Assembly (NCBI GenBank): GCA_002315475.1
Contig: DCGI01000027.1
Location: 9,095-21,471 of the forward strand
Direction of reading: 5' to 3'
DNA length: 12,377 nt
DNA from: Christensenella sp. UBA1782
Lineage (GTDB): Bacteria; Bacillota; Clostridia; Christensenellales; DTU072
A program made the translations under genes and the position numbers. A model generated the notes under the pieces. It worked only from the letters and a program-made list of their open reading frames with translations. It did not search any database and had not been told where the DNA came from. Positions 1-6,689 of the stretch are shown one piece after another (positions within the stretch are counted from its first letter, which is position 1; every line of letters starts with the position of its first letter).

Positions 1-1
1 T

Positions 2-2170
2 AAACAAGACCGAATCGAATTGGATTATGTGTTGGTTACGCAAGAAATCACCTTCGTCGATTGCGACGAAGCGACCGTCCACGTCGGTTCGATTACCGGT
101 GACAACGAAAACAACATTTCGATTTCGACTGACGGACTTCGCTATTTGCTAAACGATACCTTCTTGAACGATGAAGTCGTGGTTTCGTCGTTGTCGGGCG
201 GTTTGAATTATAACGATTTTGTTACCACCGCTTATTCGGGTGAAGTGCAAGTTGTCGGCGAAACGGTCAGAAACAGATTGTTGTCGATGATTTATGAAGA
301 TTTCTTCGGTATCGCTTACAGCGGAGTCGCCGGCTATGGCGAAGGAACCGAATTGAGTCCTTTGCAACTGACGACGGTGCTCTATGACGATGCCGATAAC
401 AAGAAGATTTCGAACGACCTCGTCGAAGCCGATTATTCGGTCGTAAAGCAAATCGCCACCATGGATAAATACATGTTGTTGAATTATGTATGGACGGAGA
501 GCGTCGACTTGACAAACTTCGATACGACGATTGCTTTGCATAAAGTCTTCACGGGTTCGATTACCACCAAGTACGACGAAACTTCGAGAGAGTATATTTA
601 CGTGGTACTCAATAACTTCGGTGTAAAAACCGACAAAAACGGCAATAAGATTACAATAGAAACGGACGATAAGGTATTCGGTTTCTTCGGACACTTTAAC
701 GGAAAGATAAGTAATGTCGTATTCCGAAACGTTGCGTTAGACGTCGACTATACGGGAACGGAGGCTTTGTCTTTCGGTATCGTGGCAGGCGAAACGGATA
801 GCAACACCGTCATGAACAACGTTATCGTTATCGGACAAGCGAAGATTAACGCCACCAAAGCCGGTGCGGAAATTCGTGCAGGTGCCGTTAGCGGGTACGC
901 CTACGAAGGAAAGATTTACGATATCTTCAGTATGGCGAACCTTGCCGTTACCGCTACGAAGATTTCGGTAGGCGGTATCGTCGGAAAAATCGACAAGAAC
1001 GGCACGATGCAACTCAGTAACGGCTCCAGCGGAACCATTTACGCCTTAGGCAGAGTGGAAGCAAAGAGTTCTTCCAAGTCGGGTACGGGCGTTCAATCGG
1101 TTGCCGGTGCGGTTGTAGGTAACGGTTCCTTCTCCTTAGGTGCGACCAAGACAAACGTCTACGGCATCGTAAAGAACGCTTACAATTTGGGCGTTTTGGA
1201 AGATTCTACCGTGGTCGGTCTCGGAAACTACAATGAAGACCATGTGGAAATGGTATCCTTTGACAACAAAGACATGAGAGGAACTTTGTTGGAAAACGAA
1301 AAATCCGTCTTTGACGTAGTATTCGGAACGAACGGATATTATCCGCTCGCAGGAACCGGTTTAAGCGGAGACGAATTCCAAGTCCTGAACGAAGAAGACT
1401 TCCACAATATCAACCTTGCGTTGTACGCAAACTACCGCATCAAGAACAATATTACCTTTACGAACTTCGAAACCATCGGTGAAGGCTTGTATTTCAGCGG
1501 TACCATTGACGGAGGCGACTCGAACAATATCGCCGCCGACAGTGAAGAAAGCAGTATCGTATCGTTGTCGAACGTAACGGGACCGCTCGTATACCATGTA
1601 CTCGGTACCATTAAGAATATCGGCGTCAACTTGAACTGCAATATTGTGGTGGAATCGGGTGAGGAATATTACTTCGGTGGTATTGCCGTTAAGGCGGAAG
1701 GTAATTTGACCAATATCACCGTCGGCGGTACCGTAAATATCGTCGGTGCTTCTAAGAATACGACGGCATACGTTTCCGGCTTTGTCGGCGTCAGCTACGG
1801 CGGAACCATTTCGGGGAACAAGTCGATTATTAACGATATCAGTGCTTTGAGTATCACCGTCAGCAACGTCGGTACGGTTTACTTCGGCGGATATGCCGCT
1901 GAGGTGTCGCAAGGAATGTCAATCTTCAGTTACGGTCTTGCAAACGGGAGCGTGAACATTATCGACTGTACCAACGTGATTGCCGGTTTGCTTGTCGGAC
2001 AGTCGCATGGCGAATGTACCTGGTCGATGACTTTGGAAGTGACGTACTTCTACGATATTTATATTACCGAAGACGACTTGAAGAAGCTTGTCGAAAAGAG
2101 CAGTCCGGAAGCGAAGACGAAAGAAAATCCGAACGGCGTAATCAATCTGTACGGCAGAAAGAACGGTTAA
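2..2170 (+). CDS. Large secreted GLUG-like beta-repeat surface protein, C-terminal part (5' end outside the window)
   Basis: The frame is open from base 2 to the stop at 2168-2170, so only the last roughly 720 residues are seen. The first start-like codon (TTG at 20) has no ribosome binding site and sits inside the open frame, so it is not taken as the start. The protein is rich in Gly, Val, Thr and Asn and has short beta-strand repeats of the type 'FGGIAV...GNLTNITVGGTVNI', as in GLUG-containing and other right-handed beta-helix surface proteins. Two stretches look like copies of one module. Counting from base 20, the first starts near residue 150 (LNYVWTESVDLTNFDTT, then VFTGSI) and the second near residue 475 (ANYRIKNNITFTNFETI, then YFSGTI). 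Each is followed by repeats of the 'G.I.N' kind. There is no LPXTG signal or C-terminal membrane segment. The protein ends in a charged tail (EDDLKKLVEKSSPEAK). A secreted or cell-surface role is inferred; the ligand is unknown. Confidence 0.8.
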   Translation, partial: KQDRIELDYVLVTQEITFVDCDEATVHVGSITGDNENNISISTDGLRYLLNDTFLNDEVVVSSLSGGLNYNDFVTTAYSGEVQVVGETVRNRLLSMIYEDFFGIAYSGVAGYGEGTELSPLQLTTVLYDDADNKKISNDLVEADYSVVKQIATMDKYMLLNYVWTESVDLTNFDTTIALHKVFTGSITTKYDETSREYIYVVLNNFGVKTDKNGNKITIETDDKVFGFFGHFNGKISNVVFRNVALDVDYTGTEALSFGIVAGETDSNTVMNNVIVIGQAKINATKAGAEIRAGAVSGYAYEGKIYDIFSMANLAVTATKISVGGIVGKIDKNGTMQLSNGSSGTIYALGRVEAKSSSKSGTGVQSVAGAVVGNGSFSLGATKTNVYGIVKNAYNLGVLEDSTVVGLGNYNEDHVEMVSFDNKDMRGTLLENEKSVFDVVFGTNGYYPLAGTGLSGDEFQVLNEEDFHNINLALYANYRIKNNITFTNFETIGEGLYFSGTIDGGDSNNIAADSEESSIVSLSNVTGPLVYHVLGTIKNIGVNLNCNIVVESGEEYYFGGIAVKAEGNLTNITVGGTVNIVGASKNTTAYVSGFVGVSYGGTISGNKSIINDISALSITVSNVGTVYFGGYAAEVSQGMSIFSYGLANGSVNIIDCTNVIAGLLVGQSHGECTWSMTLEVTYFYDIYITEDDLKKLVEKSSPEAKTKENPNGVINLYGRKNG

Positions 2171-2181
2171 GAAACGGGGGA

Positions 2182-2214
2182 GGGGGAAAACCTTTTGAAA
2201 AAATGTTTTCCCCC
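2182..2214. repeat. G-run/C-run hairpin downstream of the surface protein gene
   Basis: A perfect 10-bp inverted repeat, gggggaaaac at 2182-2191 and gttttccccc at 2205-2214, encloses a 13-base A/T-rich loop. It starts 11 bases after the stop codon. It has no T tract, so it is not an ordinary intrinsic terminator. It may protect the mRNA 3' end or be a copy of an intergenic repeat family. Confidence 0.6.
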
Positions 2215-2241
2215 TTGCACCCCACTTTCGAAAACAAGCGG

Positions 2242-2269
2242 AAGGCACATCGTCCCGATGTGCCTTTTT
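2242..2269 (+). terminator. Intrinsic terminator of the surface protein gene
   Basis: An 11-bp perfect stem (aaggcacatcg at 2242-2252, cgatgtgcctt at 2256-2266) with a 3-base loop runs into a run of T at 2265-2269. It lies between the surface protein gene and the next promoter, only three bases before that promoter's -35 box. Confidence 0.9.
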
Positions 2270-2271
2270 CG

Positions 2272-2300
2272 TTGACAAAAAAAAGTTTTTTCGGTACAAT
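2272..2300 (+). promoter_or_regulatory. Housekeeping-sigma promoter of the cobalamin uptake operon
   Basis: The -35 box TTGACA (2272-2277) is a perfect match. The -10 box TACAAT (2295-2300) matches five of six, and the spacer is 17 bases. The predicted start point near 2306 falls at the first base of the riboswitch P1 stem. Confidence 0.88.
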
Positions 2301-2305
2301 AAAGG

Positions 2306-2436
2306 AGCTTATAAGAAAATCGAAACAGACGTAGGGGAAGTTCGGTGAAAATCCGACGCAACAGCCATTACCGTAACAGTCGGGATGCCTACCTTATAAG
2401 CTATATCGAAACCATTCTTGGGCAAGCGGAAGAATA
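2306..2436 (+). promoter_or_regulatory. Cobalamin riboswitch aptamer
   Basis: The core shows the conserved cobalamin riboswitch blocks: GGGGAAG then GGTGAAAATCC (2334-2353), GACGCAACAGCC (2354-2365), and the 3' block AACAGTCGGGATGCCTACC (2375-2393). A 10-bp closing stem (agcttataag at 2306-2315, cttataagct at 2393-2402) brackets it. A further hairpin follows, with stem arms 2414-2419 and 2430-2435 and a 10-base loop. It is placed where the regulatory P13 helix sits in this family. The aptamer probably senses adenosyl-, methyl- or hydroxocobalamin; which one cannot be read from the sequence. It is expected to lower expression of the uptake genes when corrinoid is plentiful. Confidence 0.9.
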
Positions 2437-2464
2437 CGGACGAAGTGATACGATTGTATTTTCG

Positions 2465-2491
2465 TCTTTCCTGCAAAGGAAAGATTTTTTT
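2465..2491 (+). terminator. Riboswitch-controlled intrinsic terminator (expression platform)
   Basis: An 8-bp perfect stem (tctttcct at 2465-2472, aggaaaga at 2477-2484) closed by a GCAA tetraloop is followed by seven T (2485-2491). An upstream hairpin (gacgaa 2439-2444 with ttcgtc 2461-2466) shares two bases with the terminator stem, so it could act as the competing antiterminator fold. It ends 54 bases before the lipoprotein start codon, consistent with transcription attenuation. Confidence 0.85.
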
Positions 2492-2545
2492 CTACCGATT
2501 TGGTATGGTTTCCGAAAATGATTACAAGAAGTCGGAGGCTTTAAT

Positions 2546-2983
2546 ATGAGAAAGATAAGTAAAATTTTGGTTGTGGTTTTGTGCGTTTTGAGCATTTGTA
2601 CCATTCTTGCTTCATGCGGTAACAACGATACTGCGGGTACGATGACGTTGATTGTCGGAGAAACAGAGTATACCGTCGATTTGAGTAAGGTGGAAGGGAA
2701 CGACGGCTTGTTTGCCGTCTTAAGGACGTTGGAAAAGCAGGGGGAACTTACTTATACCGCAAACGGGAATTTTTTAACGCAGGTAGGAAACTTGCAACAA
2801 GACGCACGAGCCGGTGTGTATTTGTATATTTATACGTCGGTAGAAGAAGACTTTGACGTATCCGTTTATGCAACCGAAAAAGATTATAAAGAAAAAAAAC
2901 TCGTTTCTTCGGGTGTCGGTGCCGACAGTATGCACGTCAAGAAGGATTGTTATATAAAAATCGAAACCGTACTTTGGGCGTAA
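2546..2983 (+). CDS. DUF4430-like corrinoid-associated lipoprotein
   Basis: The ATG at 2546 has a GGAGG ribosome binding site seven bases upstream. The 145-residue product starts with a lipoprotein signal: basic MRKISK, a hydrophobic stretch, and the lipobox L21-A22-S23-C24, so it should be anchored to the outer face of the membrane. The rest (about residues 33-145) resembles DUF4430 domains, related to the C-terminal domain of transcobalamin and intrinsic factor: a GLFAVLRTLEK helix, then 'GNFLTQVGNL' and a strand with aromatic residues (GVYLYIYTS). This assignment is by motif feel, not by a search. It sits directly after a cobalamin riboswitch and four bases before an ECF S component gene, so the likely role is to capture cobalamin or a related corrinoid and hand it to that transporter. 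Confidence 0.8.
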   Translation: MRKISKILVVVLCVLSICTILASCGNNDTAGTMTLIVGETEYTVDLSKVEGNDGLFAVLRTLEKQGELTYTANGNFLTQVGNLQQDARAGVYLYIYTSVEEDFDVSVYATEKDYKEKKLVSSGVGADSMHVKKDCYIKIETVLWA

Positions 2984-2987
2984 GAAT

Positions 2988-3530
2988 ATGAAAAATCGGT
3001 TTGTTTTATCGGGTGCCAAAAGACTGGCTTTGATAGGCTTGCTTTCCGCTTTGTTGGAAGGGGGAAAACTGGCACTTTGTACCATTCCGAACGTGGAAAT
3101 CGTCAGTATGCTTTGTGCGTTATACGGCTATGTTTTCGGCTTGTACGGGGTGGTTTCCGTTATTATTTTCGTCGGGGCGGAAGTCCTTATTTGGGGCATG
3201 GGAACGTGGGTACTGTCCTATCTTTTATATTTTCCGCTGTTATGTTTTGTATTTATGGGGTTGGCAAGAACAAAAAACAAAAATCGCTTCTTGTTTACGG
3301 GCATAGCCGTCTGTATGACCGTTTTGTTCGGGGTGTTAACTTCTATGGTGGACGTCGGGTTGTTTTCATCGGAAAAGATTGACTTTTGGAAAAGGTTTTC
3401 TATTGTTTACGTTCGAGGAATAACCTTTTACGTGATTCAGACCGTCTGCAATCTAATTCTTTTTTTGTTTGCTTTTTTACCGTTAGAAAGAATCCTGACA
3501 AAATTAAAAAGAAAGTATTTTTCTACGTAG
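2988..3530 (+). CDS. ECF transporter S component, probably for cobalamin or a related corrinoid
   Basis: This 180-residue, very hydrophobic protein has about six membrane segments, as S components of energy-coupling factor importers do. The first helix carries small residues in the ALIGLLSALLEGG pattern (residues 14-26), used by S components to dock on EcfT, followed by the typical IPNVE signature at 33-37. A 'WGMGTWVLSYLLYFPLL' segment is also family-like. The ATG at 2988 lies four bases after the lipoprotein stop with only a weak ribosome binding site, so translational coupling is likely. No EcfA, EcfA' or EcfT gene is in the window; the protein presumably shares an energising module encoded elsewhere (group II arrangement). 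Substrate is inferred from the riboswitch and the lipoprotein partner, not from binding residues. Confidence 0.82.
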   Translation: MKNRFVLSGAKRLALIGLLSALLEGGKLALCTIPNVEIVSMLCALYGYVFGLYGVVSVIIFVGAEVLIWGMGTWVLSYLLYFPLLCFVFMGLARTKNKNRFLFTGIAVCMTVLFGVLTSMVDVGLFSSEKIDFWKRFSIVYVRGITFYVIQTVCNLILFLFAFLPLERILTKLKRKYFST

Positions 3531-3536
3531 TTAGCC

Positions 3537-3565
3537 TTTACTTCTCGGATACTATTGGGTATAAT
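3537..3565 (+). promoter_or_regulatory. Probable promoter of the FAD oxidoreductase gene
   Basis: A perfect -10 box TATAAT (3560-3565) lies 17 bases after TTTACT (3537-3542), a four-of-six -35 match. The predicted start point near 3572 leaves a 5' leader of about 20 bases. No terminator separates it from the transporter gene, so read-through from the riboswitch operon is also possible. Confidence 0.6.
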
Positions 3566-3590
3566 AATAGAAAAACTACGGGAGAAAACT

Positions 3591-4922
3591 ATGGAATATG
3601 ACGTTTTGATAGTCGGAGCAGCAACCAGCGGAGCTTTTTTAGCCAAACGATTGGCAAAAAAAGGATATAAAGTACTGGTTTTGGAAAAAGATAAAGCCGA
3701 TACGGTGGGTTCAAAAATGGATATTTTTCACGTTGCCGCACAGGAATTTGAAAGATTCGGATTGACGCGGGTGCGAAAAGGGGATGCGGAATGGGCATTT
3801 GAATTTACCGAAAACTACGTAGCTTCCCCGACGGGAAAATATCCGAAAGCGTCCTTCCTGCCCATGGTGGGTTTACACATGCACCCGTACGTTTCTTTAA
3901 TGAACCAAGAAGCGATAGAGGCGGGAGCCGAAATCACATATCAAACGAAATTTGTGGATTTCCTTTGGGAAAACGACGAAATCATTGGGGTTGTGTGTGA
4001 TAAGAACGGCGAATCGGTATCGTATCGGAGTAAAGTCGTCGTAGATTGTTCGGGAATCGGGGCTTCGTGTCGCATGAAATGCCCGAAAGAATGGGATATG
4101 GATTATACAATAACCGAAAACGACTTGTTTTACGTAATATTGCGTTACGTTACTTTTGCCGATAAAAAGCATACCAACGTAGGATATCCTTCGCATAAGG
4201 CATGGATTGCCCCATGTGCCGACGAAGACGGAGGCATAATCGGTATCGGTGCTTGTCACAGTTACGCGTACGCCGAAGAAATGTACAAAAAGTTTTGTGA
4301 CAGCATTGCGTTGCCGCAACATACCGTCGTTTCTACCGAAAGGGGGGTTACTCCGTATACCCGTCCCCCGTATTCCTTTGTACATAATCGTTTTATCGCA
4401 TGCGGAGATGCCGCTTGTTTGACAAAACCCAATAACGGCGAAGGGGTTACGAGTAGTATGGTTCAACTGGAAATCGTGGAAAAAGTATTAGATAAAGCCT
4501 TCCGAACGCAGGACTTTTCACGAGAAAATCTTTGGGAGATAAACACCGAATACAACAAAGTACAAGGTGCCGATTTTTCGATGCTTCGTGCGGTTTTGAC
4601 AAAGGCAATCGGCGCAAAGGACGAGGAATTCGAGTATTTCTTTCAAAAAGAGATTATTTTTAAGGAGAGTTTGTTAAAGGGCGTCAACGAAGGAGCCGTA
4701 AAAATTACATTCGGGGAGATACGTCACATTCTTTTCGGAATTTTGGGTGGCATGTTGTGCGGAAAAATTCATAATAAAACCATTCGGGAAACGCTTAAAG
4801 GACTCCTTTTGGGATTAAGATTACAAAAACTCTATAAGAATTTTCCGCCGGCAACAGAAGGCTTTTCCGATTGGTGCAAAAAAGCGGAAAAACTTTGGAA
4901 TAAAGTCGGAAAAATGCAGTAA
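3591..4922 (+). CDS. FAD-dependent oxidoreductase, geranylgeranyl-reductase/FixC-like
   Basis: ATG 3591 is preceded by GGGAGA five bases upstream and gives 443 residues. The longer frame from TTG 3555 is rejected because it overlaps the -10 box. The N-terminus YDVLIVGAATSGAFLAKRLAKKG is a Rossmann FAD-binding fold in which the usual GxGxxG reads G9-A-A-T-S-G14. E32 at the end of the second strand (VLVLEKD) would bind the ribose. The second FAD motif is ACGDAA (270-275), followed by PNNGEGVTSSM (280-290). That layout is that of the group containing geranylgeranyl reductases, FixC and tryptophan halogenases. The C-terminal 60 residues are basic and moderately hydrophobic, which may reflect membrane contact. 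The substrate is unknown: a polyprenyl or other lipid is the usual guess for the family. No quinone or ferredoxin partner gene is adjacent. Confidence 0.8.
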   Translation: MEYDVLIVGAATSGAFLAKRLAKKGYKVLVLEKDKADTVGSKMDIFHVAAQEFERFGLTRVRKGDAEWAFEFTENYVASPTGKYPKASFLPMVGLHMHPYVSLMNQEAIEAGAEITYQTKFVDFLWENDEIIGVVCDKNGESVSYRSKVVVDCSGIGASCRMKCPKEWDMDYTITENDLFYVILRYVTFADKKHTNVGYPSHKAWIAPCADEDGGIIGIGACHSYAYAEEMYKKFCDSIALPQHTVVSTERGVTPYTRPPYSFVHNRFIACGDAACLTKPNNGEGVTSSMVQLEIVEKVLDKAFRTQDFSRENLWEINTEYNKVQGADFSMLRAVLTKAIGAKDEEFEYFFQKEIIFKESLLKGVNEGAVKITFGEIRHILFGILGGMLCGKIHNKTIRETLKGLLLGLRLQKLYKNFPPATEGFSDWCKKAEKLWNKVGKMQ

Positions 4923-4924
4923 AA

Positions 4925-4973
4925 GGGGCGTCTACGGATTCTTTACGCACAACGCGAGAATCCTCTACGCTCC
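4925..4973. repeat. Imperfect long hairpin after the oxidoreductase gene
   Basis: Arms ggggcgt (4925-4931) and acgctcc (4967-4973) enclose an inner stem ggattct (4936-4942) with agaatcc (4957-4963) and a cgc/gcg tip. It begins two bases after the oxidoreductase stop codon. There is no T tract, so termination here is doubtful. It may stabilise the transcript end or form part of a regulatory region with the next inverted repeat. Confidence 0.5.
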
Positions 4974-4979
4974 AGGATA

Positions 4980-5025
4980 ACCGCTTCTGACGATATTTAT
5001 CAATATCGTGGTTGACAGAAGCGGT
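4980..5025. repeat. Long inverted repeat containing the -35 box of the next gene
   Basis: Outer arms accgcttctg (4980-4989) and cagaagcggt (5016-5025) form a perfect 10-bp stem. Inner arms acgatat (4990-4996) and atatcgt (5003-5009) form 7 more pairs round a 6-base loop. The six bases 5010-5015 are unpaired on one side only. The 3' side is followed by A rather than T, so this is not an intrinsic terminator on either strand. The -35 box TTGACA occupies 5012-5017, so the repeat could be a repressor site. Confidence 0.7.
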
Positions 5026-5040
5026 AAAAAAAGGTATAAT
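5012..5040 (+). promoter_or_regulatory. Perfect-consensus promoter of the Wzz-like gene
   Basis: TTGACA (5012-5017), a 17-base spacer and TATAAT (5035-5040) match the housekeeping consensus at every position. The predicted start near 5047 gives a leader of about 24 bases before the AAGGAG site. The -35 box straddles the unpaired strand and the right arm of the inverted repeat at 4980-5025. Confidence 0.9.
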
Positions 5041-5070
5041 AAAAGCGATTTTTATAAAAAGGAGCTATTT

Positions 5071-6543
5071 ATGGAAAATCAAGAAAACGGCTTGACGCTC
5101 GGAGATATTTTTCGGGTAATAAAGAAGAGAATCCTTTGGATTGCTATCAGTACGGTAATCATTTTTATTATCGGTACGGTGGCATTGAATTTTGTGTATA
5201 ACAAAGACAAAGAGTATTATACGATAGGTTTTGAGTATCATAATACCGCACTTACCGGTTCCAAGTATCCCGACGGTACGGCTTTTCGGTATTCCGACCT
5301 AATTACCGAAGATGCGTTGAAAAAAATCGTAGAATCCGATTCGGATTTTTCCGATATCGATTATGTGGATATGGTAAAAACGGACTCCATTCAGTTCTCT
5401 CTGTATACTTCCGATGAAGATGCCGACGTAAAAGAATCCTATGAGATGCTCTCCGTCAAAGTAAAGTACTTCAAGGACATAAATCAAGCAAGAGAATTCA
5501 TGCACGCTATTATTCAATCTCCGATTGAAAAAGCGCAAAGCTTGATGGAAGAATTGAATTACAAGACCAATCTGTATGCTTTCGATTTGTGCAGAACGAC
5601 GTATTCCGATAAGATTTCTTATCTGACTTCGCAAAAAAACTATTTGGATTCCATCTACAACGCACTAATTGATACCTACGGCAGTTATTACACCGTCAAC
5701 GACGGCAAGCTTTCCGACGAATATAACGGCATGACGTTAAAACAATTACAAAATACCTTGAATAACGTTTTTTCGTCTAACGACAGTTCTTACTTGACCA
5801 GTGCGGTTTCTGCCAACTATTTCGTTTTGGACTCGTTGACCTACGACTTTACTTCCAATGCGGTATCTAAAATCCAAACCTTGTTGCAAGAAAAGAAAGA
5901 GAACGTCAAAGGTATCGAAGAGCTTTCTTCCAGTCTTGCCAGTTTAATTGCACAAATCGGAACCGGTTCCACCGAAATCTTGGCACAACAAGACGTTTCT
6001 TCTTTCCAATCGAATATTGCGTCGTTCGTAATCCGTAACAACAATATCGACCGTTCGGTTACCGATATTTGGAATCAGATTCATCAGCTTGGACAAGAAA
6101 CCGAAAACAAGGCGAAACAACTTTTAATCGGTGAAGGAAATACCGAAACGACACCGGGAACTTTGTATCGACAATTAATGGATATCGTCGAGGACTCGGT
6201 CAATACCACCAATACGATTACCAAAGAAGAATTGGACGACTTATTGACTCTTTATCGCACAGAATTGGAAACCGCAACGGAAATAGCGAGAGAAGTCAAG
6301 ATTTTCGTTACTGAAAACGAAACCGCTATTATCTATAAGACATATAATCCTAAGAAGAGCGGCGGTATCAACCTGTTTATCGGAATGGCACTTGCACTCG
6401 TTGCCGGATTTGTGCTGACGACCTTTGTGTTCTGTTGTATCGATATTCCGAAAGCAAAAGAAGCGGCAAGAAAAAACAAAGGTGTTGTTCCCGTTCCGGC
6501 AGCAGCACCGGCTCCCGAAGCAGCCGGGATTTCGAAAGAATAA
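5071..6543 (+). CDS. Wzz-like chain-length determinant / polysaccharide co-polymerase family membrane protein
   Basis: ATG 5071 has AAGGAG (5059-5064) six bases upstream and gives 490 residues. An earlier in-frame GTG at 5008 would start inside the promoter and is rejected. The topology is that of polysaccharide co-polymerases. It has a short cytoplasmic N-terminus (GLTLGDIFRVIKKR), a membrane segment at about 21-42, a long extracellular region of nearly 390 residues with helical stretches, and a second membrane segment at about 433-456. A cytoplasmic tail rich in Ala and Pro (VPVPAAAPAPEAA) ends the protein. No tyrosine-kinase domain (Walker motifs or Tyr cluster) is attached or encoded next door. 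It is set off by its own promoter and terminator, so it is a single-gene unit. A role in controlling length or export of an envelope polysaccharide is inferred; sequence identity to classical Wzz is low and confined to the ends. Confidence 0.68.
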   Translation: MENQENGLTLGDIFRVIKKRILWIAISTVIIFIIGTVALNFVYNKDKEYYTIGFEYHNTALTGSKYPDGTAFRYSDLITEDALKKIVESDSDFSDIDYVDMVKTDSIQFSLYTSDEDADVKESYEMLSVKVKYFKDINQAREFMHAIIQSPIEKAQSLMEELNYKTNLYAFDLCRTTYSDKISYLTSQKNYLDSIYNALIDTYGSYYTVNDGKLSDEYNGMTLKQLQNTLNNVFSSNDSSYLTSAVSANYFVLDSLTYDFTSNAVSKIQTLLQEKKENVKGIEELSSSLASLIAQIGTGSTEILAQQDVSSFQSNIASFVIRNNNIDRSVTDIWNQIHQLGQETENKAKQLLIGEGNTETTPGTLYRQLMDIVEDSVNTTNTITKEELDDLLTLYRTELETATEIAREVKIFVTENETAIIYKTYNPKKSGGINLFIGMALALVAGFVLTTFVFCCIDIPKAKEAARKNKGVVPVPAAAPAPEAAGISKE

Positions 6544-6558
6544 TCTTAAAAAATAATC

Positions 6559-6592
6559 AAAAACAGGGTAAGTGTTTTTACCCTGTTTTTTT
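6559..6592 (+). terminator. Intrinsic terminator of the Wzz-like gene
   Basis: A 13-bp perfect stem (6559-6571 with 6578-6590) with core cagggtaa/ttaccctg and a 6-base loop ends in seven T (6586-6592), some of them paired with the leading A run. It lies 15 bases after the stop codon. Confidence 0.93.
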
Positions 6593-6621
6593 ATGTAAAA
6601 AAGGTTATTTCAAGTATAGTA

Positions 6622-6649
6622 TTGACAAAAACGGAAATTTTTTTATACT
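6622..6649 (+). promoter_or_regulatory. Promoter of the GlmU-GlmM fusion gene
   Basis: TTGACA (6622-6627) is a perfect -35 box. TATACT (6644-6649) matches five of six -10 positions with a 16-base spacer. The start point near 6656 gives a leader of about 34 bases ending in AAAGGAGAG just before the ATG. Confidence 0.82.
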
Positions 6650-6689
6650 ATATAGAGAGAACGTTGAATCGATAAGGAAAGGAGAGTAT

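Noticed and set aside
149..1912. Several open frames on the minus strand across the surface protein gene (149-694, 737-1012, 1361-1912)
   Set aside because: They lie wholly inside a long gene with clear repeat structure, show no recognisable domain and have no ribosome binding sites. They come from the skewed codon usage of the real gene.
2014..2334. 106-residue plus-strand frame running from the surface gene end across hairpins and terminator
   Set aside because: It crosses the G/C hairpin, the intrinsic terminator, the next promoter and the start of the riboswitch; its composition is of the kind produced by such repeats.
3555..3590. Longer start (TTG) for the FAD oxidoreductase
   Set aside because: It sits just before and across the TATAAT box and adds residues before the typical N-terminal Rossmann strand; ATG 3591 has a good ribosome binding site.
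5008..5070. GTG start for the Wzz-like protein
   Set aside because: The extra 21 codons cover the consensus promoter, and AAGGAG precedes ATG 5071.
6435..6689. Upstream extension of the GlmU-GlmM frame into the Wzz-like gene
   Set aside because: It would span a terminator and a promoter and encode no GlmU-like sequence; in particular no pyrophosphorylase motif is found there, so the missing domain is not simply out of frame upstream.
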